Source: an uncultured Erythrobacter sp. (GTDB taxonomy: Bacteria; Pseudomonadota; Alphaproteobacteria; Sphingomonadales; Sphingomonadaceae). From it: a stretch of 64,000 nucleotides of DNA. This document shows, one piece after another, positions 24,674 through 34,072 of the stretch; the stretch's first letter is position 1, and every line of letters begins with the position of its first letter. The notes below the pieces were generated by a model, which made no database searches, had not been told where the DNA came from, and worked only from the letters and a program-made list of their open reading frames with translations. The stretch spans positions 36,458 through 100,457 of the forward strand of contig CALCCG010000184.1 of assembly GCA_937899785.1 (NCBI GenBank), read 5' to 3'. A program made the position numbers and the translations under genes.

Positions 24674-25639
24674 GTGACATTTCTTGCGTTTCTGGTCTTC
24701 ATCCCTCTCCAGATTGTTTGGCTTCCGCTAAGCCTTCTTGGCGCCCTCCTGGTCGGATATCGGCAGCTCGTCACAAGCAAGAGACTGGAGGTGTCGCAAA
24801 CGGCGGTTGAGATCCTCAATGGGCGCTGGGCCATGGATGTTTTTGGCCTGCGGTCCGACAAGGAAGCACGACGACTTGCGGCGGAGCTTCCGAATAATTC
24901 TGTCGTCGGTCTTTGGCTGACTCTCTTTCCTTTGTGGGCTGCCCACAAGGCAACTGGCATCGCGTTCCTCTACCCAACCCTGCCAGCTCCAGCGAAAGCT
25001 GGCATCACGAATCTGGTGCCTTCAAGAACAGTCATGTTCGACGAACTGATCGAAACAAGAATCGCCGATGCGGCGCAGTTTGTCATTCTAGGCGCAGGTT
25101 TGGATACGCGCGCCTATGGCAAACTCAAGATCAGCGACGTCGCATTCTACGAGCTCGACCAAACCAAGGAGCAGACCCACAAGCGAAAACACCTCGCAGC
25201 CGCAAAGATCGACGCCTCGCATGTTCGATTTGTCGACGTCGACTTCTCCGAGGCGGACTGGATCAACTCGCTTCTCGCCACCGACTTTGATCCTGCAAAG
25301 AGGACGATATTCCTCTGGGAAGGGGTTACACTCTACCTGTCCGAGCAATCGGTGAAGGCGACGTTGGAAGCATTAAAGAAAGTCGCAGCACCCGGAAGCG
25401 TCATCCTTGCAGACATCTACGCAAGCCGCCTGGTAAAACTGTCCAGGAACAAAGCCATAAGTTGGTCGCTAGAAATGACCGGCGAAGAGATGGCCTTTGG
25501 ACTTGATTGCCAAGACGATGCCGATGGACAGCTGCAAAAGTTCGTGGAGACGCAGGGGCTAGCGTTGGGGGCATACGAGTTCTTAGGCGGAGCCCACAAG
25601 AAAGGACCGTTTGTCGCAGTTGTTGAATTGGTCATTTAG
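24674..25639 (+). CDS. Class I SAM-dependent methyltransferase, leucine-carboxymethyltransferase-like, membrane-anchored
   Basis: 321 residues from GTG 24674 after GGGAGG. An N-terminal hydrophobic segment (about 3-28) is followed by a methyltransferase domain of the LCM/PPM1-like bacterial family, shown by the SAM-binding FVILGAGLDTRAYG, the acidic YELDQ strand end, DVDF and FLWEGVTLYL. Codon use is clearly less G/C-rich at third positions than neighbours, suggesting recent acquisition. Substrate unknown. No operon partner. Confidence 0.8.
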   Translation: MTFLAFLVFIPLQIVWLPLSLLGALLVGYRQLVTSKRLEVSQTAVEILNGRWAMDVFGLRSDKEARRLAAELPNNSVVGLWLTLFPLWAAHKATGIAFLYPTLPAPAKAGITNLVPSRTVMFDELIETRIADAAQFVILGAGLDTRAYGKLKISDVAFYELDQTKEQTHKRKHLAAAKIDASHVRFVDVDFSEADWINSLLATDFDPAKRTIFLWEGVTLYLSEQSVKATLEALKKVAAPGSVILADIYASRLVKLSRNKAISWSLEMTGEEMAFGLDCQDDADGQLQKFVETQGLALGAYEFLGGAHKKGPFVAVVELVI

Positions 25640-25785
25640 ACACGCTCAATCAGCCAGTCCGAATTTCGCCTTTTGGATCGACTGCAGACAGACCACTTTT
25701 GAGGCGGTCGCAAAGACACTCGAAGGTGCAGCGCTGACGCAAAGCTTAAGCCCTCATGATCGTTTGCCATCATGGCCCCAGACCC

Positions 25786-26088
25786 TCAGGGTCCATCCTC
25801 CGATGGCCGCCAGGTTCCCGTCAGCGCCACGAATTCGGTCACATTGATCGACTGCCACACGCCCGCGATGACATAGGGATCGCCCTCAAAGATTGCGCGC
25901 GCGGCCACTTCATCCTCGCCTTCGATCAGGATCAGCGAGCCCACATCCTCACCATCTTTCTTGAGCGGGCCGCCCAGCCGATAGCTTCCGACATGGTCAA
26001 AGATGTGCGCGAAGTGCTCCTCACGCACGGTCGGGCGGATTTTGGGCGCGTCCTCGCCGTCGCGGCAGTAAAAGGCGTAAACGGGCAT
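25786..26088 (-). CDS. YciI family protein
   Basis: 100-residue ferredoxin-like-fold protein of the YciI/YCII family (PVYAFYCRDG, HFAHIFDHVGSYRLGGPLKK, FEGDPYVIAGVWQSINVTEF). A conserved aspartate-histidine pair in this family suggests catalysis, but no reaction is established. Lies 44 bp after the enoyl-CoA hydratase gene on the same strand and may share its transcript. The 146 bp between it and the convergent methyltransferase gene shows nothing recognisable. Confidence 0.85.
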   Translation of the reverse strand: MPVYAFYCRDGEDAPKIRPTVREEHFAHIFDHVGSYRLGGPLKKDGEDVGSLILIEGEDEVAARAIFEGDPYVIAGVWQSINVTEFVALTGTWRPSEDGP

Positions 26089-26132
26089 GGCGTTGAACTC
26101 CGTTGGGTTTGGGGCCAGGGGTTGAGCGGGTC

Positions 26133-26891
26133 TTATGCGCGAAAGCGCGGTGGGCGCTTTTCAGTGAACGCGCGCGCGCCTTCGGCAAAGTCCGGTTTGG
26201 TGAAGGCCTCGGCAAAGACCGTGAGCGAGGCGGCGTCGTCAAGGGTCGCTCCGTCGAGAACGCGTCGGACAAAAGCCTTGGCCGCGCTTTGCGAAGTGGG
26301 CGAGGCGGCCAGGATCGCTTCGATCAGGCGCGATGAACCCTCAGCGATCTCCTCGACAAGGCCGATACGTTCGGCTTCGGCCGCGTCGATAAGCGCGCCG
26401 GTGTAGAGCAGGCGGCGCGCCTGACCCGGGCCAACAAGGTCGGTCAGCAGTTTCACATCGTGCAGCGGATAGACCAGGCCTAGCTTTGCCGGTGTGATGC
26501 CGAACCGCGCCGATGGCGCCGCGACCCGGATGTCGCATGCCATGGCCAGCCCCGCCCCGCCGCCGATACAATCGCCGTTGACGAAGGCGACGCTGGGCAC
26601 GGGCAGGCGCGTGAGGTCATATTGCGCGGCGTTGATCGCCGCCTGCTTGCGCGCCAGCCAGGCTGGATCGTCCTTGTGCGCCAGCATTTCCGCGATGTCG
26701 GCGCCCGCGCAGAACGCGCCATCGCGATCGGCGGCGGTAAGCTCAACCGCGCGGATTGCCGGGTCGCGCAGCGCCTGTTGCAAAAGCCCCGGCAACGCCT
26801 CCCACATGGCGAGCGTCATCGCGTTCTTCTTGTCCGCCCGATCGATCAGCAGCCGCGCAAGCCCATCGCCGGTCTCAAGGCGCACGCTCAT
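26133..26891 (-). CDS. Enoyl-CoA hydratase/isomerase family protein
   Basis: 252-residue crotonase-fold enzyme. Oxyanion-hole motifs are visible (GAFCAGADIAEML and GGGAGLAMACDIRVA) with the FGITPAKLGLVYP helix containing the usual active-site region. The ATG at 26891 overlaps the stop of the upstream CoA-transferase gene by 4 bp, so the two probably act on the same acyl-CoA. The frame is open upstream, but that would overlap the transferase extensively. Confidence 0.9.
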   Translation of the reverse strand: MSVRLETGDGLARLLIDRADKKNAMTLAMWEALPGLLQQALRDPAIRAVELTAADRDGAFCAGADIAEMLAHKDDPAWLARKQAAINAAQYDLTRLPVPSVAFVNGDCIGGGAGLAMACDIRVAAPSARFGITPAKLGLVYPLHDVKLLTDLVGPGQARRLLYTGALIDAAEAERIGLVEEIAEGSSRLIEAILAASPTSQSAAKAFVRRVLDGATLDDAASLTVFAEAFTKPDFAEGARAFTEKRPPRFRA

Positions 26892-27997
26892 TCGCTGGTG
26901 TCCAAAGTGGGCACAGCGCCGGGCTGCCAACCTTCTCCGGCAAAGCGGATGGCGGGCGCGATATGCTTTCCGCCGCCGGGCGCGTCGACCCACAGGCCCC
27001 GCTCTGCAACATGCGGCTCGTCCAGAGCCTCGCGGAAGGTGAGGACGGGGGAGAAGGCGACGTCCCCCACATTGTTGGCGTCGGCGAACCATTCCACCCA
27101 CTCCGCGCGCGTGCGAGTCGCAAACGTCTCGCGCAGGAAGGCGATCAATTCGCCCTGCTCTCCCGCCGGGGCTTCGGCGAGCGAGATCAGGTCTTCGCAT
27201 CCCAGCGCGGTCAGCAGATTGCGCGCAAACTTGATCTCGCGCCCACCCAGGACAACGTGCGCTCCATCCGCCGTTGAATAAACCTGATAGAACCCCGCCC
27301 CGCCCAGCGAGCGTTGCTCAGCGCTCACCGGCGCCGGACCGCCCGCAATCGCGCTGCCAGCGGTGTGCGCCATCCAGGGGAGCAGGCTGTCAAACATCGC
27401 GGTGTCGATAAAAGCGCCCTCGCCTGTACGCGCGCGCCCCACCAGCGCCATCAGCACCGCCGACAATGCCGTCAGCCCAGCGGCAAGATCAGCGCTTGCC
27501 ACGCCCGGCACAACCGGCGCGCCATCCGGACCATCGTTGACGCTTAAAAACCCGGCAAGCGCTTGCACCGCGATGTCATGCGCGGGGTGATGCGCAAGCG
27601 CGCCCTCCTGTCCGAAGGCGGAGATTGAGCAGTAAATGATGTCGGGTTTGATCGCGCGCACTGCCTCATAGTCGAACCCCAGCCGCGCCATCACACCGGG
27701 GCGAAAGCCTTCGACGAACACATCGGCGCCCGCGATAAGGTCGCTCAAAGCCGCCTTGCCGCTCTCGCTTTTCAGATCGAGCGTGACCGCGCTCTTGCCC
27801 CGGTTGAGATTGGCAAACCAGACCGAGTGTTCCGAGCCGCCATAGGTGTCGAACGGGGCCTGAGTGCGCGCCGGATCGCCCGCGGGCGGTTCGATCTTGA
27901 TCACCTCGGCGCCCTGATCGGCCATCATCACGCTCATCATCGGTCCCGGCAGGAACTGCGTGAGATCGAGGACCTTTATGCCGGCTAGCTTTCCCAT
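26888..27997 (-). CDS. Family III CoA-transferase (CaiB/BaiF type)
   Basis: Moves CoA between carboxylic acids. 369 residues from ATG 27997: KVLDLTQFLPGPMMSVMMAD at the start, EVIKIEPPAGD, NRGKSAVTLDLKS, and the HDIAVQALAG segment whose Asp is the expected catalytic residue of the family. It is coupled to the enoyl-CoA hydratase gene, forming a small acyl-CoA degradation unit, and divergent from putA. Confidence 0.92.
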   Translation of the reverse strand: MGKLAGIKVLDLTQFLPGPMMSVMMADQGAEVIKIEPPAGDPARTQAPFDTYGGSEHSVWFANLNRGKSAVTLDLKSESGKAALSDLIAGADVFVEGFRPGVMARLGFDYEAVRAIKPDIIYCSISAFGQEGALAHHPAHDIAVQALAGFLSVNDGPDGAPVVPGVASADLAAGLTALSAVLMALVGRARTGEGAFIDTAMFDSLLPWMAHTAGSAIAGGPAPVSAEQRSLGGAGFYQVYSTADGAHVVLGGREIKFARNLLTALGCEDLISLAEAPAGEQGELIAFLRETFATRTRAEWVEWFADANNVGDVAFSPVLTFREALDEPHVAERGLWVDAPGGGKHIAPAIRFAGEGWQPGAVPTLDTSE

Positions 27998-28106
27998 AGC
28001 GCAGCGCTGTAGCCGCCAATCCCTCTCGAAGGCGAGCGATTTTGGGCCTATGGGCGATTCTCGCGCGCGGCGCGATTCGACCCTCCTGCGAAAGCGACCA
28101 AGAGAC

Positions 28107-31100
28107 GTGACCACGAGCCAGCTCCCTCCCGCCTCCTCCGCCCTGATTGACCGCAGCGAACTGCGCCGCGCCTACCGCGAAGATGAGGAGACCTGCGTTG
28201 CCAAGCGTCTCGAGCAGGCGGCCCCGGCCAAAAAGGTGGCGGACAAAGCCTCGGCGCTAGCGATTGCGCTGATCGAGGGCGCGCGCGCGCACAAGGCGAG
28301 CGGCATCGATGCGTTCTTACAGCAATACGGGCTCGACACCGATGAAGGCATCGCGCTGATGTGCCTCGCTGAAGCTTTGCTGCGCGTGCCCGATCACGAG
28401 ACCGCCGATGCGCTGATCAAGGACAAGCTTGCGAGCATCGACTGGAGCGAGCATCTGGGCGAAAGCTCCTCGACCTTTGTCAACGCGGCGACCTTTTCGC
28501 TGATGCTGACGGGCGAAGTGCTCGACCCGCCCGAAGAGCATCAGCGCGGCATGGGATCCACACTCAAGCGCACGATGAACCGGCTGGGCGAACCCGTCAT
28601 TCGCACCGCGACCTTGCAGGCGATGAAGATAATGGGCGGGCAATTCGTGTTCGGCCGCGATATTGGCGAGGCTCTGAAACGCGCCGCTCCGGAAAGGGCG
28701 AAGGGCCTCACCCACAGCTTTGACATGCTGGGTGAAGCGGCGATGACCTTTGCCGACGCCGCGAAATATCGCGAGGCATATGACGGTGCGCTCAACCGGT
28801 TGGCGGGGGAAGCGGCGCAGAACCCACAAGCGGGCGTTGGCGGATTGCCGGGCATTTCGGTCAAGCTCTCCGCGCTTCACCCCAAATACGACTATCTTCA
28901 CGCCGAGCAGGCGCGCGCCGACATTGTGCCGATCGTGCGCGCGCTGGCGGTGAAAGCACGCGATGCCGACATTCACTTCACGATCGACGCCGAAGAGGCC
29001 GAGCGGCTCGAGCTCAGCCTGGACATTATCGAAGAGCTGATGGCGGACGATGCGCTGTTCACACGGCCCGATGGATCGCGCTGGGAGGGCTTTGGCCTGG
29101 CGCTGCAAGCTTATCAGAAGCGCGGTGTGCCCCTGTGCGACTGGGTCGCCAAATGCGCGCGGCGCCACGGGCGCAAACTCTTCGTGCGGCTCGTCAAAGG
29201 CGCCTATTGGGACAGCGAGATCAAGCTCTCTCAGGTTGGCGGCTTCACCGACTACCCCGTCTTCACCCGCAAGCGCGCGACCGATGTCTCCTACCTTGCC
29301 TGCGCGGCGCGCTTGTTCGAGCATGAAGACGTGATCCACCCCGCCTTTGCGACGCATAACGCGCTGACTATCGCCTCTTTGAAAGAGATGAGTGCGGGCC
29401 GCGCCTTCGAGTATCAGCGCCTCCACGGCATGGGCGAAGAGGTCTATGCGACCTTGCGCGAGATCGAAGGCAACGCCCCCACGCCCGTGCGCATCTACGC
29501 GCCCGTCGGCGGACACAAGGAATTGCTCGCCTATCTTGTGCGGCGCCTGCTCGAAAACGGGGCGAACACCAGCTTTGTCAATCGTATGGGCGATGCCGAT
29601 TTCGCGGCAGAGGACCTGGTCGAGGATCCGGTTTCCGAACTCGCCGCGATGAAGCCGCGCCGCAATCCTAAGATCCCGCTGCCCGATGACATTCTGGGAG
29701 AGCGGCTCAACAGCGCCGGGATCGATCTGTCCGATCCGTTGGTGATGGGCCCGCTCGCTGAGCGCCTTGCCGAACTCGCCGAAGTGCAATGGAGCGCCGC
29801 GCCAACCTTTGCGGGCGAAGAGCCGGGCGCAGTCACGCGTATCACCATGCCGCACGATAACTCGGTCACCATCGGCGCATCGCGCGAAGCCACAGCGCAA
29901 GAGGTGGACGACGCCTTTGCGCGCGCCGTCGCGATCCAGCCGGGATGGGACGCGCTGGGCGGGGCCAAGCGCGCGTTGCTGCTCGAAGAAGCGGCTGACC
30001 TTTTCGAGGATCACGCGGCCGAATTTCTCAGCCTGTGCCAGCGCGAGGCGGGCAAGACGCTGCTAGACGGCGTGGCTGAGCTGCGCGAGGCCGTCGACTT
30101 CCTGCGCTATTATGCGAGCGAAGCGCGCCGCCAGTTTGAGAATCCCATCACCCTGCCCGGCCCGACGGGTGAGGAGAACACGCTCTCTATGCATGGGCGC
30201 GGCGTGTTTGCGACCATCAGCCCGTGGAACTTCCCGCTCGCGATCTTCATCGGCATGGCCTCGGCCGCGTTGGCGGCGGGCAACAGCGTGATTGCCAAGC
30301 CCGCTGAGCAGACCCCGCTGATCGCCGCGCTCGCTATCAAGCTGTGCCACAAGGCCGGCATCCCGCCCGAAGCGCTGCAATTGCTGCCGGGCGCGGGCGA
30401 TGTGGGTCAGATGATCACCGCGCACCCGGACCTTGCCGGGGTCGCCTTCACCGGATCGACCGAGACGGCGCGCGCGATCAACCGCACGCTCGCCATGCGC
30501 GACGGCCCGATCGCGACCCTGATCGCTGAGACGGGCGGACAGAACGCGATGATCGTCGATTCATCGGCTCTGCCCGAACAGGTGGTGCGCGACGTGCTAG
30601 CAAGCGCATTTCAGAGCGCGGGCCAACGCTGCTCGGCTCTGCGCGTGCTCTACCTGCAAGACGATGTCGCTGATGGCATGCTGGAGATGATCCGCGGCGG
30701 GTTCGAAGCGCTGGAGGTTGGCGATCCGGCTTTGCTGTCCACCGATATCGGCCCGGTGATTGACGCCGAGGCCAAGACGCTGCTCGACGCGCATATCGCC
30801 TCTTGCGCAAGGGCGGTGAGCCAGCCCCTTGCGCCCGAGACCGCCAAGGGCACCTTTGTGGCGCCCACCATCATCGAGATCGACTCCATCCGCGATCTGG
30901 CGCGCGAGAATTTCGGTCCGGTCCTGCACGTCGCGCGGTTCGCTGCCGGGGAGCTTGAAGAGGTGATCGACGATATCAACGCCACCGGATATGGCCTCAC
31001 GCTGGGCCTGCACAGCCGCATCGCGGAGACCCGCGACATCGTGCAGGCCAAAGCGCGTGTGGGCAATTTCTACGTCAACCGCAATCAGATCGGCGCGATT

Positions 31101-31250
31101 GTCGAAAGCCAGCCCTTTGGCGGCGAAGGCCTCTCAGGCACCGGTCCCAAAGCCGGCGGGCCGCATTACCTCGCGCGCTTTGCGACCGAACGGGTGACCT
31201 GCATCGACACCACGGCAGCCGGAGGCAATGCAAGCTTGCTTGCCAGCTGA
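28107..31250 (+). CDS. putA: Bifunctional proline dehydrogenase / L-glutamate gamma-semialdehyde dehydrogenase
   Basis: Oxidises proline to glutamate in two linked steps. From GTG 28107 it has 1047 residues: an N-terminal helical region, a FAD-binding PRODH barrel (about 130-450; GGLPGISVKLSALHPKYD, RLVKGAYWDSEIK, FATHN, YEYQRLHGMGE-like FEYQRLHGMGEE) and an aldehyde dehydrogenase domain (about 510-1020) with SPWNFPLAIF, FTGSTETA, ETGGQNAM and the catalytic Cys in SAGQRCSALR. There is no ribbon-helix-helix DNA-binding domain, so it does not autoregulate. An upstream frame extension lacks a convincing start. Confidence 0.95.
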   Translation: MTTSQLPPASSALIDRSELRRAYREDEETCVAKRLEQAAPAKKVADKASALAIALIEGARAHKASGIDAFLQQYGLDTDEGIALMCLAEALLRVPDHETADALIKDKLASIDWSEHLGESSSTFVNAATFSLMLTGEVLDPPEEHQRGMGSTLKRTMNRLGEPVIRTATLQAMKIMGGQFVFGRDIGEALKRAAPERAKGLTHSFDMLGEAAMTFADAAKYREAYDGALNRLAGEAAQNPQAGVGGLPGISVKLSALHPKYDYLHAEQARADIVPIVRALAVKARDADIHFTIDAEEAERLELSLDIIEELMADDALFTRPDGSRWEGFGLALQAYQKRGVPLCDWVAKCARRHGRKLFVRLVKGAYWDSEIKLSQVGGFTDYPVFTRKRATDVSYLACAARLFEHEDVIHPAFATHNALTIASLKEMSAGRAFEYQRLHGMGEEVYATLREIEGNAPTPVRIYAPVGGHKELLAYLVRRLLENGANTSFVNRMGDADFAAEDLVEDPVSELAAMKPRRNPKIPLPDDILGERLNSAGIDLSDPLVMGPLAERLAELAEVQWSAAPTFAGEEPGAVTRITMPHDNSVTIGASREATAQEVDDAFARAVAIQPGWDALGGAKRALLLEEAADLFEDHAAEFLSLCQREAGKTLLDGVAELREAVDFLRYYASEARRQFENPITLPGPTGEENTLSMHGRGVFATISPWNFPLAIFIGMASAALAAGNSVIAKPAEQTPLIAALAIKLCHKAGIPPEALQLLPGAGDVGQMITAHPDLAGVAFTGSTETARAINRTLAMRDGPIATLIAETGGQNAMIVDSSALPEQVVRDVLASAFQSAGQRCSALRVLYLQDDVADGMLEMIRGGFEALEVGDPALLSTDIGPVIDAEAKTLLDAHIASCARAVSQPLAPETAKGTFVAPTIIEIDSIRDLARENFGPVLHVARFAAGELEEVIDDINATGYGLTLGLHSRIAETRDIVQAKARVGNFYVNRNQIGAIVESQPFGGEGLSGTGPKAGGPHYLARFATERVTCIDTTAAGGNASLLAS

Positions 31251-31271
31251 CATTTGGCAATACACCGAACC

Positions 31272-31814
31272 ATGCGAACCTCTCCCCTTCGCTTGTTCAA
31301 GCGCCTCGCCCTGCTGCTCGTGTTCCTTTGGTCGGGCCCGGCTCTTGCCGAAGTCCAGATCCACTTTCACAGCTTTAACGGCAGCGTGCTGTGGGGGCGC
31401 TATCCGCACACCTTCATTGTGCTTGAAGGAACGCTGGATGAAACGGGCCGCGTCATCAACGAAAATTATGGCTTTTCGGCGCGCAACGTAACGCCCGCCA
31501 TTCTCTCGGGCCCGGTTGAGCATATGGTGCTCGCCGAGAGCGAGAAGAACGTGCAGAAAACCAACCGCCACTTCTCGATCACGCTCACCGATGCGGAATA
31601 TGTTCGGGTGATCAAGCTGGTCGCATCCTGGCAGCAGGCGCCGGGCAAATTTTACGATCTGGAAAAGCGCAATTGCATCCACTTTGTGGGCGAGATCGCG
31701 CGTCTGATCGGTCTCAAGGTCGATTATCCCGACGATATGCTGCGGCGGCCCAAGAGATGGCTCAACCATATCAGCGCGATGAATCCGCAATTGGGCGCCA
31801 AGGCGATCGATTAA
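31272..31814 (+). CDS. Secreted protein with permuted NlpC/P60-like His-Cys arrangement
   Basis: 180 residues with a signal peptide (about 1-26, ALLLVFLWSGPALA). The mature part has a histidine in GRYPHTFIVLEG (His46) followed much later by a cysteine in KRNCIHFVGEIARLIGL (Cys135). The order His then Cys, with the Cys at a helix start, resembles circularly permuted NlpC/P60 amidases such as the YiiX/LRAT-like group; this is inference, not a firm family match. Lies 21 bp after putA on the same strand, with no evident functional tie. Confidence 0.6.
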   Translation: MRTSPLRLFKRLALLLVFLWSGPALAEVQIHFHSFNGSVLWGRYPHTFIVLEGTLDETGRVINENYGFSARNVTPAILSGPVEHMVLAESEKNVQKTNRHFSITLTDAEYVRVIKLVASWQQAPGKFYDLEKRNCIHFVGEIARLIGLKVDYPDDMLRRPKRWLNHISAMNPQLGAKAID

Positions 31815-31854
31815 CGGGCCGCTCTTGCAAGGCTCCACCCGGAGCAGGGATCGC

Positions 31855-32310
31855 TTATGGCAATCTGTACGCGACCGATCCGTTCCAGCGGCCAACAATC
31901 GCCTTGCCGCTCTCATCCAGCGCCGGGTCAAACCGGGCATAGCGCCGAAACGCCTTGCACGCCGCTTCATCAAGCACCGCCTCACCGCTCGATTGCGTCA
32001 CCGAACACGCGCTTGGGCGCCCCGTTGCACTGACGGTCAATTGCACGCCAACCGTGCCTTCGAGTTCATTTGCGAGCGCCGCTGAAGGGTAAGCGCCTGC
32101 GACTCGCTTCATCCACATCACCTTGTCGCGCGGCTGCGCCGCGCGCGGGAAGCTTGGCGCCTCGGCAGCCGGACCCGCTTCACTCTGAATTGGCACAGCG
32201 GCTTCGGTCACAGCCGCCGATTGCGCCGGCGCGTGTGCGGCCGCTGGAGCCGAAACCACCGCCAAAGCCGGCGCAGCAACAAGACCAAAGACCATAATCG
32301 AAACCTGCAT
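31855..32310 (-). CDS. Small secreted TonB C-terminal-domain protein
   Basis: 151 residues from ATG 32310, 5 nt after a strong GGGAGGGG. A signal peptide (MVFGLVAAPALAVVSAPAAA region) and an Ala/Pro linker lead to a TonB C-terminal-like domain (about 75-150; VAGAYPSAALANELEGTVGV, RPSACSVTQSSGEAVLDEAAC). It lacks an N-terminal membrane anchor plus the proline spacer of true TonB, so it is more likely an outer-periplasmic binding module than an energy transducer. Lies 58 bp downstream of the serine hydrolase C-terminal remnant on the same strand. Confidence 0.7.
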   Translation of the reverse strand: MQVSIMVFGLVAAPALAVVSAPAAAHAPAQSAAVTEAAVPIQSEAGPAAEAPSFPRAAQPRDKVMWMKRVAGAYPSAALANELEGTVGVQLTVSATGRPSACSVTQSSGEAVLDEAACKAFRRYARFDPALDESGKAIVGRWNGSVAYRLP

Positions 32311-32368
32311 CAACACCCCTCCCATCGGCGAGCGCCTCGGCGCCCGTGGGGTTTCTAGCTCCTGCGCC

Positions 32369-32593
32369 TTACAGCGGGCTGAACCGTCCCAGCGATTCGC
32401 CGCGGCATTGGTCCCACAGTTCAAAGCGCACATTGCGGATGCGATCGCGGTCGACCCACAGGCGGCTGACTTCGCCCGCATCGCCGCGCTCAAAGCGCAG
32501 CTTGTAGCCGTTCCAACGGACCTCATCCGCGCTCACCATGACAGCCTCACGGCTGCGCCCGTTCTTGATGAAGCGGAAGTTCTGTTCTCGGGC
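32369..32593 (-). pseudogene. Severed C-terminal end of the serine hydrolase
   Basis: Directly after the TAG at 32594-32596 the same frame stays open for 74 codons to a TAA at 32369-32371. It reads as ordinary protein with the local G/C third-position bias (NFRFIKNGRS, WNGYKLRFERGDAGEVSRLW, RIRNVRFELWDQ), the type of beta-strand-rich tail (RFERGDAGEV...RVRNVRF) that ends beta-lactamase-fold hydrolases of this kind. No start codon with a ribosome site allows separate translation. It appears to be the rest of the upstream gene cut off by a single amber codon. Confidence 0.7.
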
Positions 32594-34072
32594 CTATTCC
32601 ATCACAATCTCGGCGCGGGGCTCGGCGTTGTAATAGCATCCCTCCAGCGAGGTCTTGCTTGCGGCGTCAGTGGGCGGCGCGGGCCGTTCGAGCGCGGTCT
32701 GCGTGCCTTGTGTCGCCATGAAGAGACGGAAGCGCCGGGTCCCGTCTTCAGCGTTGTCGAACGCGATCCTGAGGCCGGGAATGGTCGAATACTCAAACAC
32801 ATTGCCCTCGCGGTGGAGCAAAGCTGCGGGCTGGGACCCTTCGATCTCGCGGTAAAGCACGCCTTCTTCATCCTGCGTGATGGTGACGATCGTCCCGCTA
32901 TCAAGCTCATAGCGGCCTAGCACCGCCGCGTTCTCAGGCCGCGCGAGCAGGGTCTCAGGCCCCGCCGGGTAATCGCCGATCGCCTCCACCGGCACATCCA
33001 ACAAGGCCGCCGCCACGCGCTGGCCCAGCCCGACCGAACCGATGCGCGAGGTGTTGAGCATCACCACAATCGCAGTCTCGATCTCAGGCAGGCGCAAAGT
33101 GTAGGCATTGTACCCGCCCGTGCTGCCCACATGGTAGATCGCGGGCGCCTTGAGGAAGGTGTCAAACTCCAGCCCGAAACCATAGCCTCCGGGAAGCGTC
33201 GGATCAGGGCGGGTCTGGCTCTTGGCGATCACGCTTGGCGGAAGCGCGGAAGGCTCGCCTTGCAATTGCGCTTCGTAAGCCATCTGATCGGGCAGGGTCG
33301 TGTACAGGAACCCATCGCCAAAGAAGTTCGCGATTTGCGGATTGGCGATCCAGCCATCGTAATACATGTAGCCCTTGGCCTCGTTCGGCAAAGCCAGGCC
33401 ATAGCGCCGCTTATAGCCGGAACTCTCCATCCCGATCGCATCGAAGAAACCGCGCGCGTAGATGTCAAAGCGCTCCCCGCTGACCGCTTCGACCAGTTCG
33501 GCGAGCAGGATGTAGTTGGCGTTGGAATAGAGGAACTGGCTGCCAGGCTCGAAATTGAGCGATCCTTGCGCGTTCAAGAGCCGCATCGCGGTGCCATTAT
33601 TATGCGGACGTTCGTACCACGTCACCCCGGTCAGCGCCCAGAGCGAGTTCTGATCGCGCACCCCGCTGGTGTGGGTGAGCAGGTGCGTCACCGTGACGGC
33701 CTCCTTCACCTTGGGCATGGCGTCGGTCAGGTAGGTGCGGAAATCGGCCTTAAGATCGACCCGGCCCTGCTCCGCCAGATCGAGCACCATCAGCGCGACA
33801 TATTGCTTGGCGACCGAGGCCACGTTGATCCGCGTTTCGGGTCCAATCGGGACCGAATGCGACACTTCGGCCAGCCCGCCATAGGCGAAAAAGACACTTT
33901 GCCCATCGCGCACAACGCCCACCGCGTAGCCCGGGCCGCCATCCTCCACCAGACCATCGAAGACCGCTTCATCCCGCGCGCGCTCCGCATCCGTGAGAGG
34001 CTGCGCCTGCGCGCTCGCAAACCCGGCCAACGCCGCCAAAACCACACCGCAGCGCATCCCGTTCCGTTTCAT
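32594..34072 (-). CDS. Serine hydrolase, beta-lactamase/penicillin-binding fold, interrupted near C-terminus
   Basis: 492 residues from ATG 34072 with a signal peptide ending ASAQAQ. Class C beta-lactamase/esterase motifs: SxxK as SVAK (in NVASVAKQYVALM), YxN as YSN (YSNANYILLAELVE) and the third motif HVGSTGGYN. Exported serine hydrolases of this type act as esterases or D-amino peptidases; the substrate is unknown. Translation ends at an amber codon just inside the C-terminal accessory beta domain; 74 further coding-like codons follow in frame. The catalytic domain is complete, so the product might still be active. Confidence 0.85.
   Translation of the reverse strand: MKRNGMRCGVVLAALAGFASAQAQPLTDAERARDEAVFDGLVEDGGPGYAVGVVRDGQSVFFAYGGLAEVSHSVPIGPETRINVASVAKQYVALMVLDLAEQGRVDLKADFRTYLTDAMPKVKEAVTVTHLLTHTSGVRDQNSLWALTGVTWYERPHNNGTAMRLLNAQGSLNFEPGSQFLYSNANYILLAELVEAVSGERFDIYARGFFDAIGMESSGYKRRYGLALPNEAKGYMYYDGWIANPQIANFFGDGFLYTTLPDQMAYEAQLQGEPSALPPSVIAKSQTRPDPTLPGGYGFGLEFDTFLKAPAIYHVGSTGGYNAYTLRLPEIETAIVVMLNTSRIGSVGLGQRVAAALLDVPVEAIGDYPAGPETLLARPENAAVLGRYELDSGTIVTITQDEEGVLYREIEGSQPAALLHREGNVFEYSTIPGLRIAFDNAEDGTRRFRLFMATQGTQTALERPAPPTDAASKTSLEGCYYNAEPRAEIVME

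Noticed and set aside
28317..30014. Long minus-strand frame opposite putA
   Set aside because: Antisense shadow of a strongly conserved gene in GC-rich DNA; its translation is Arg/Gly/His-rich and matches nothing.
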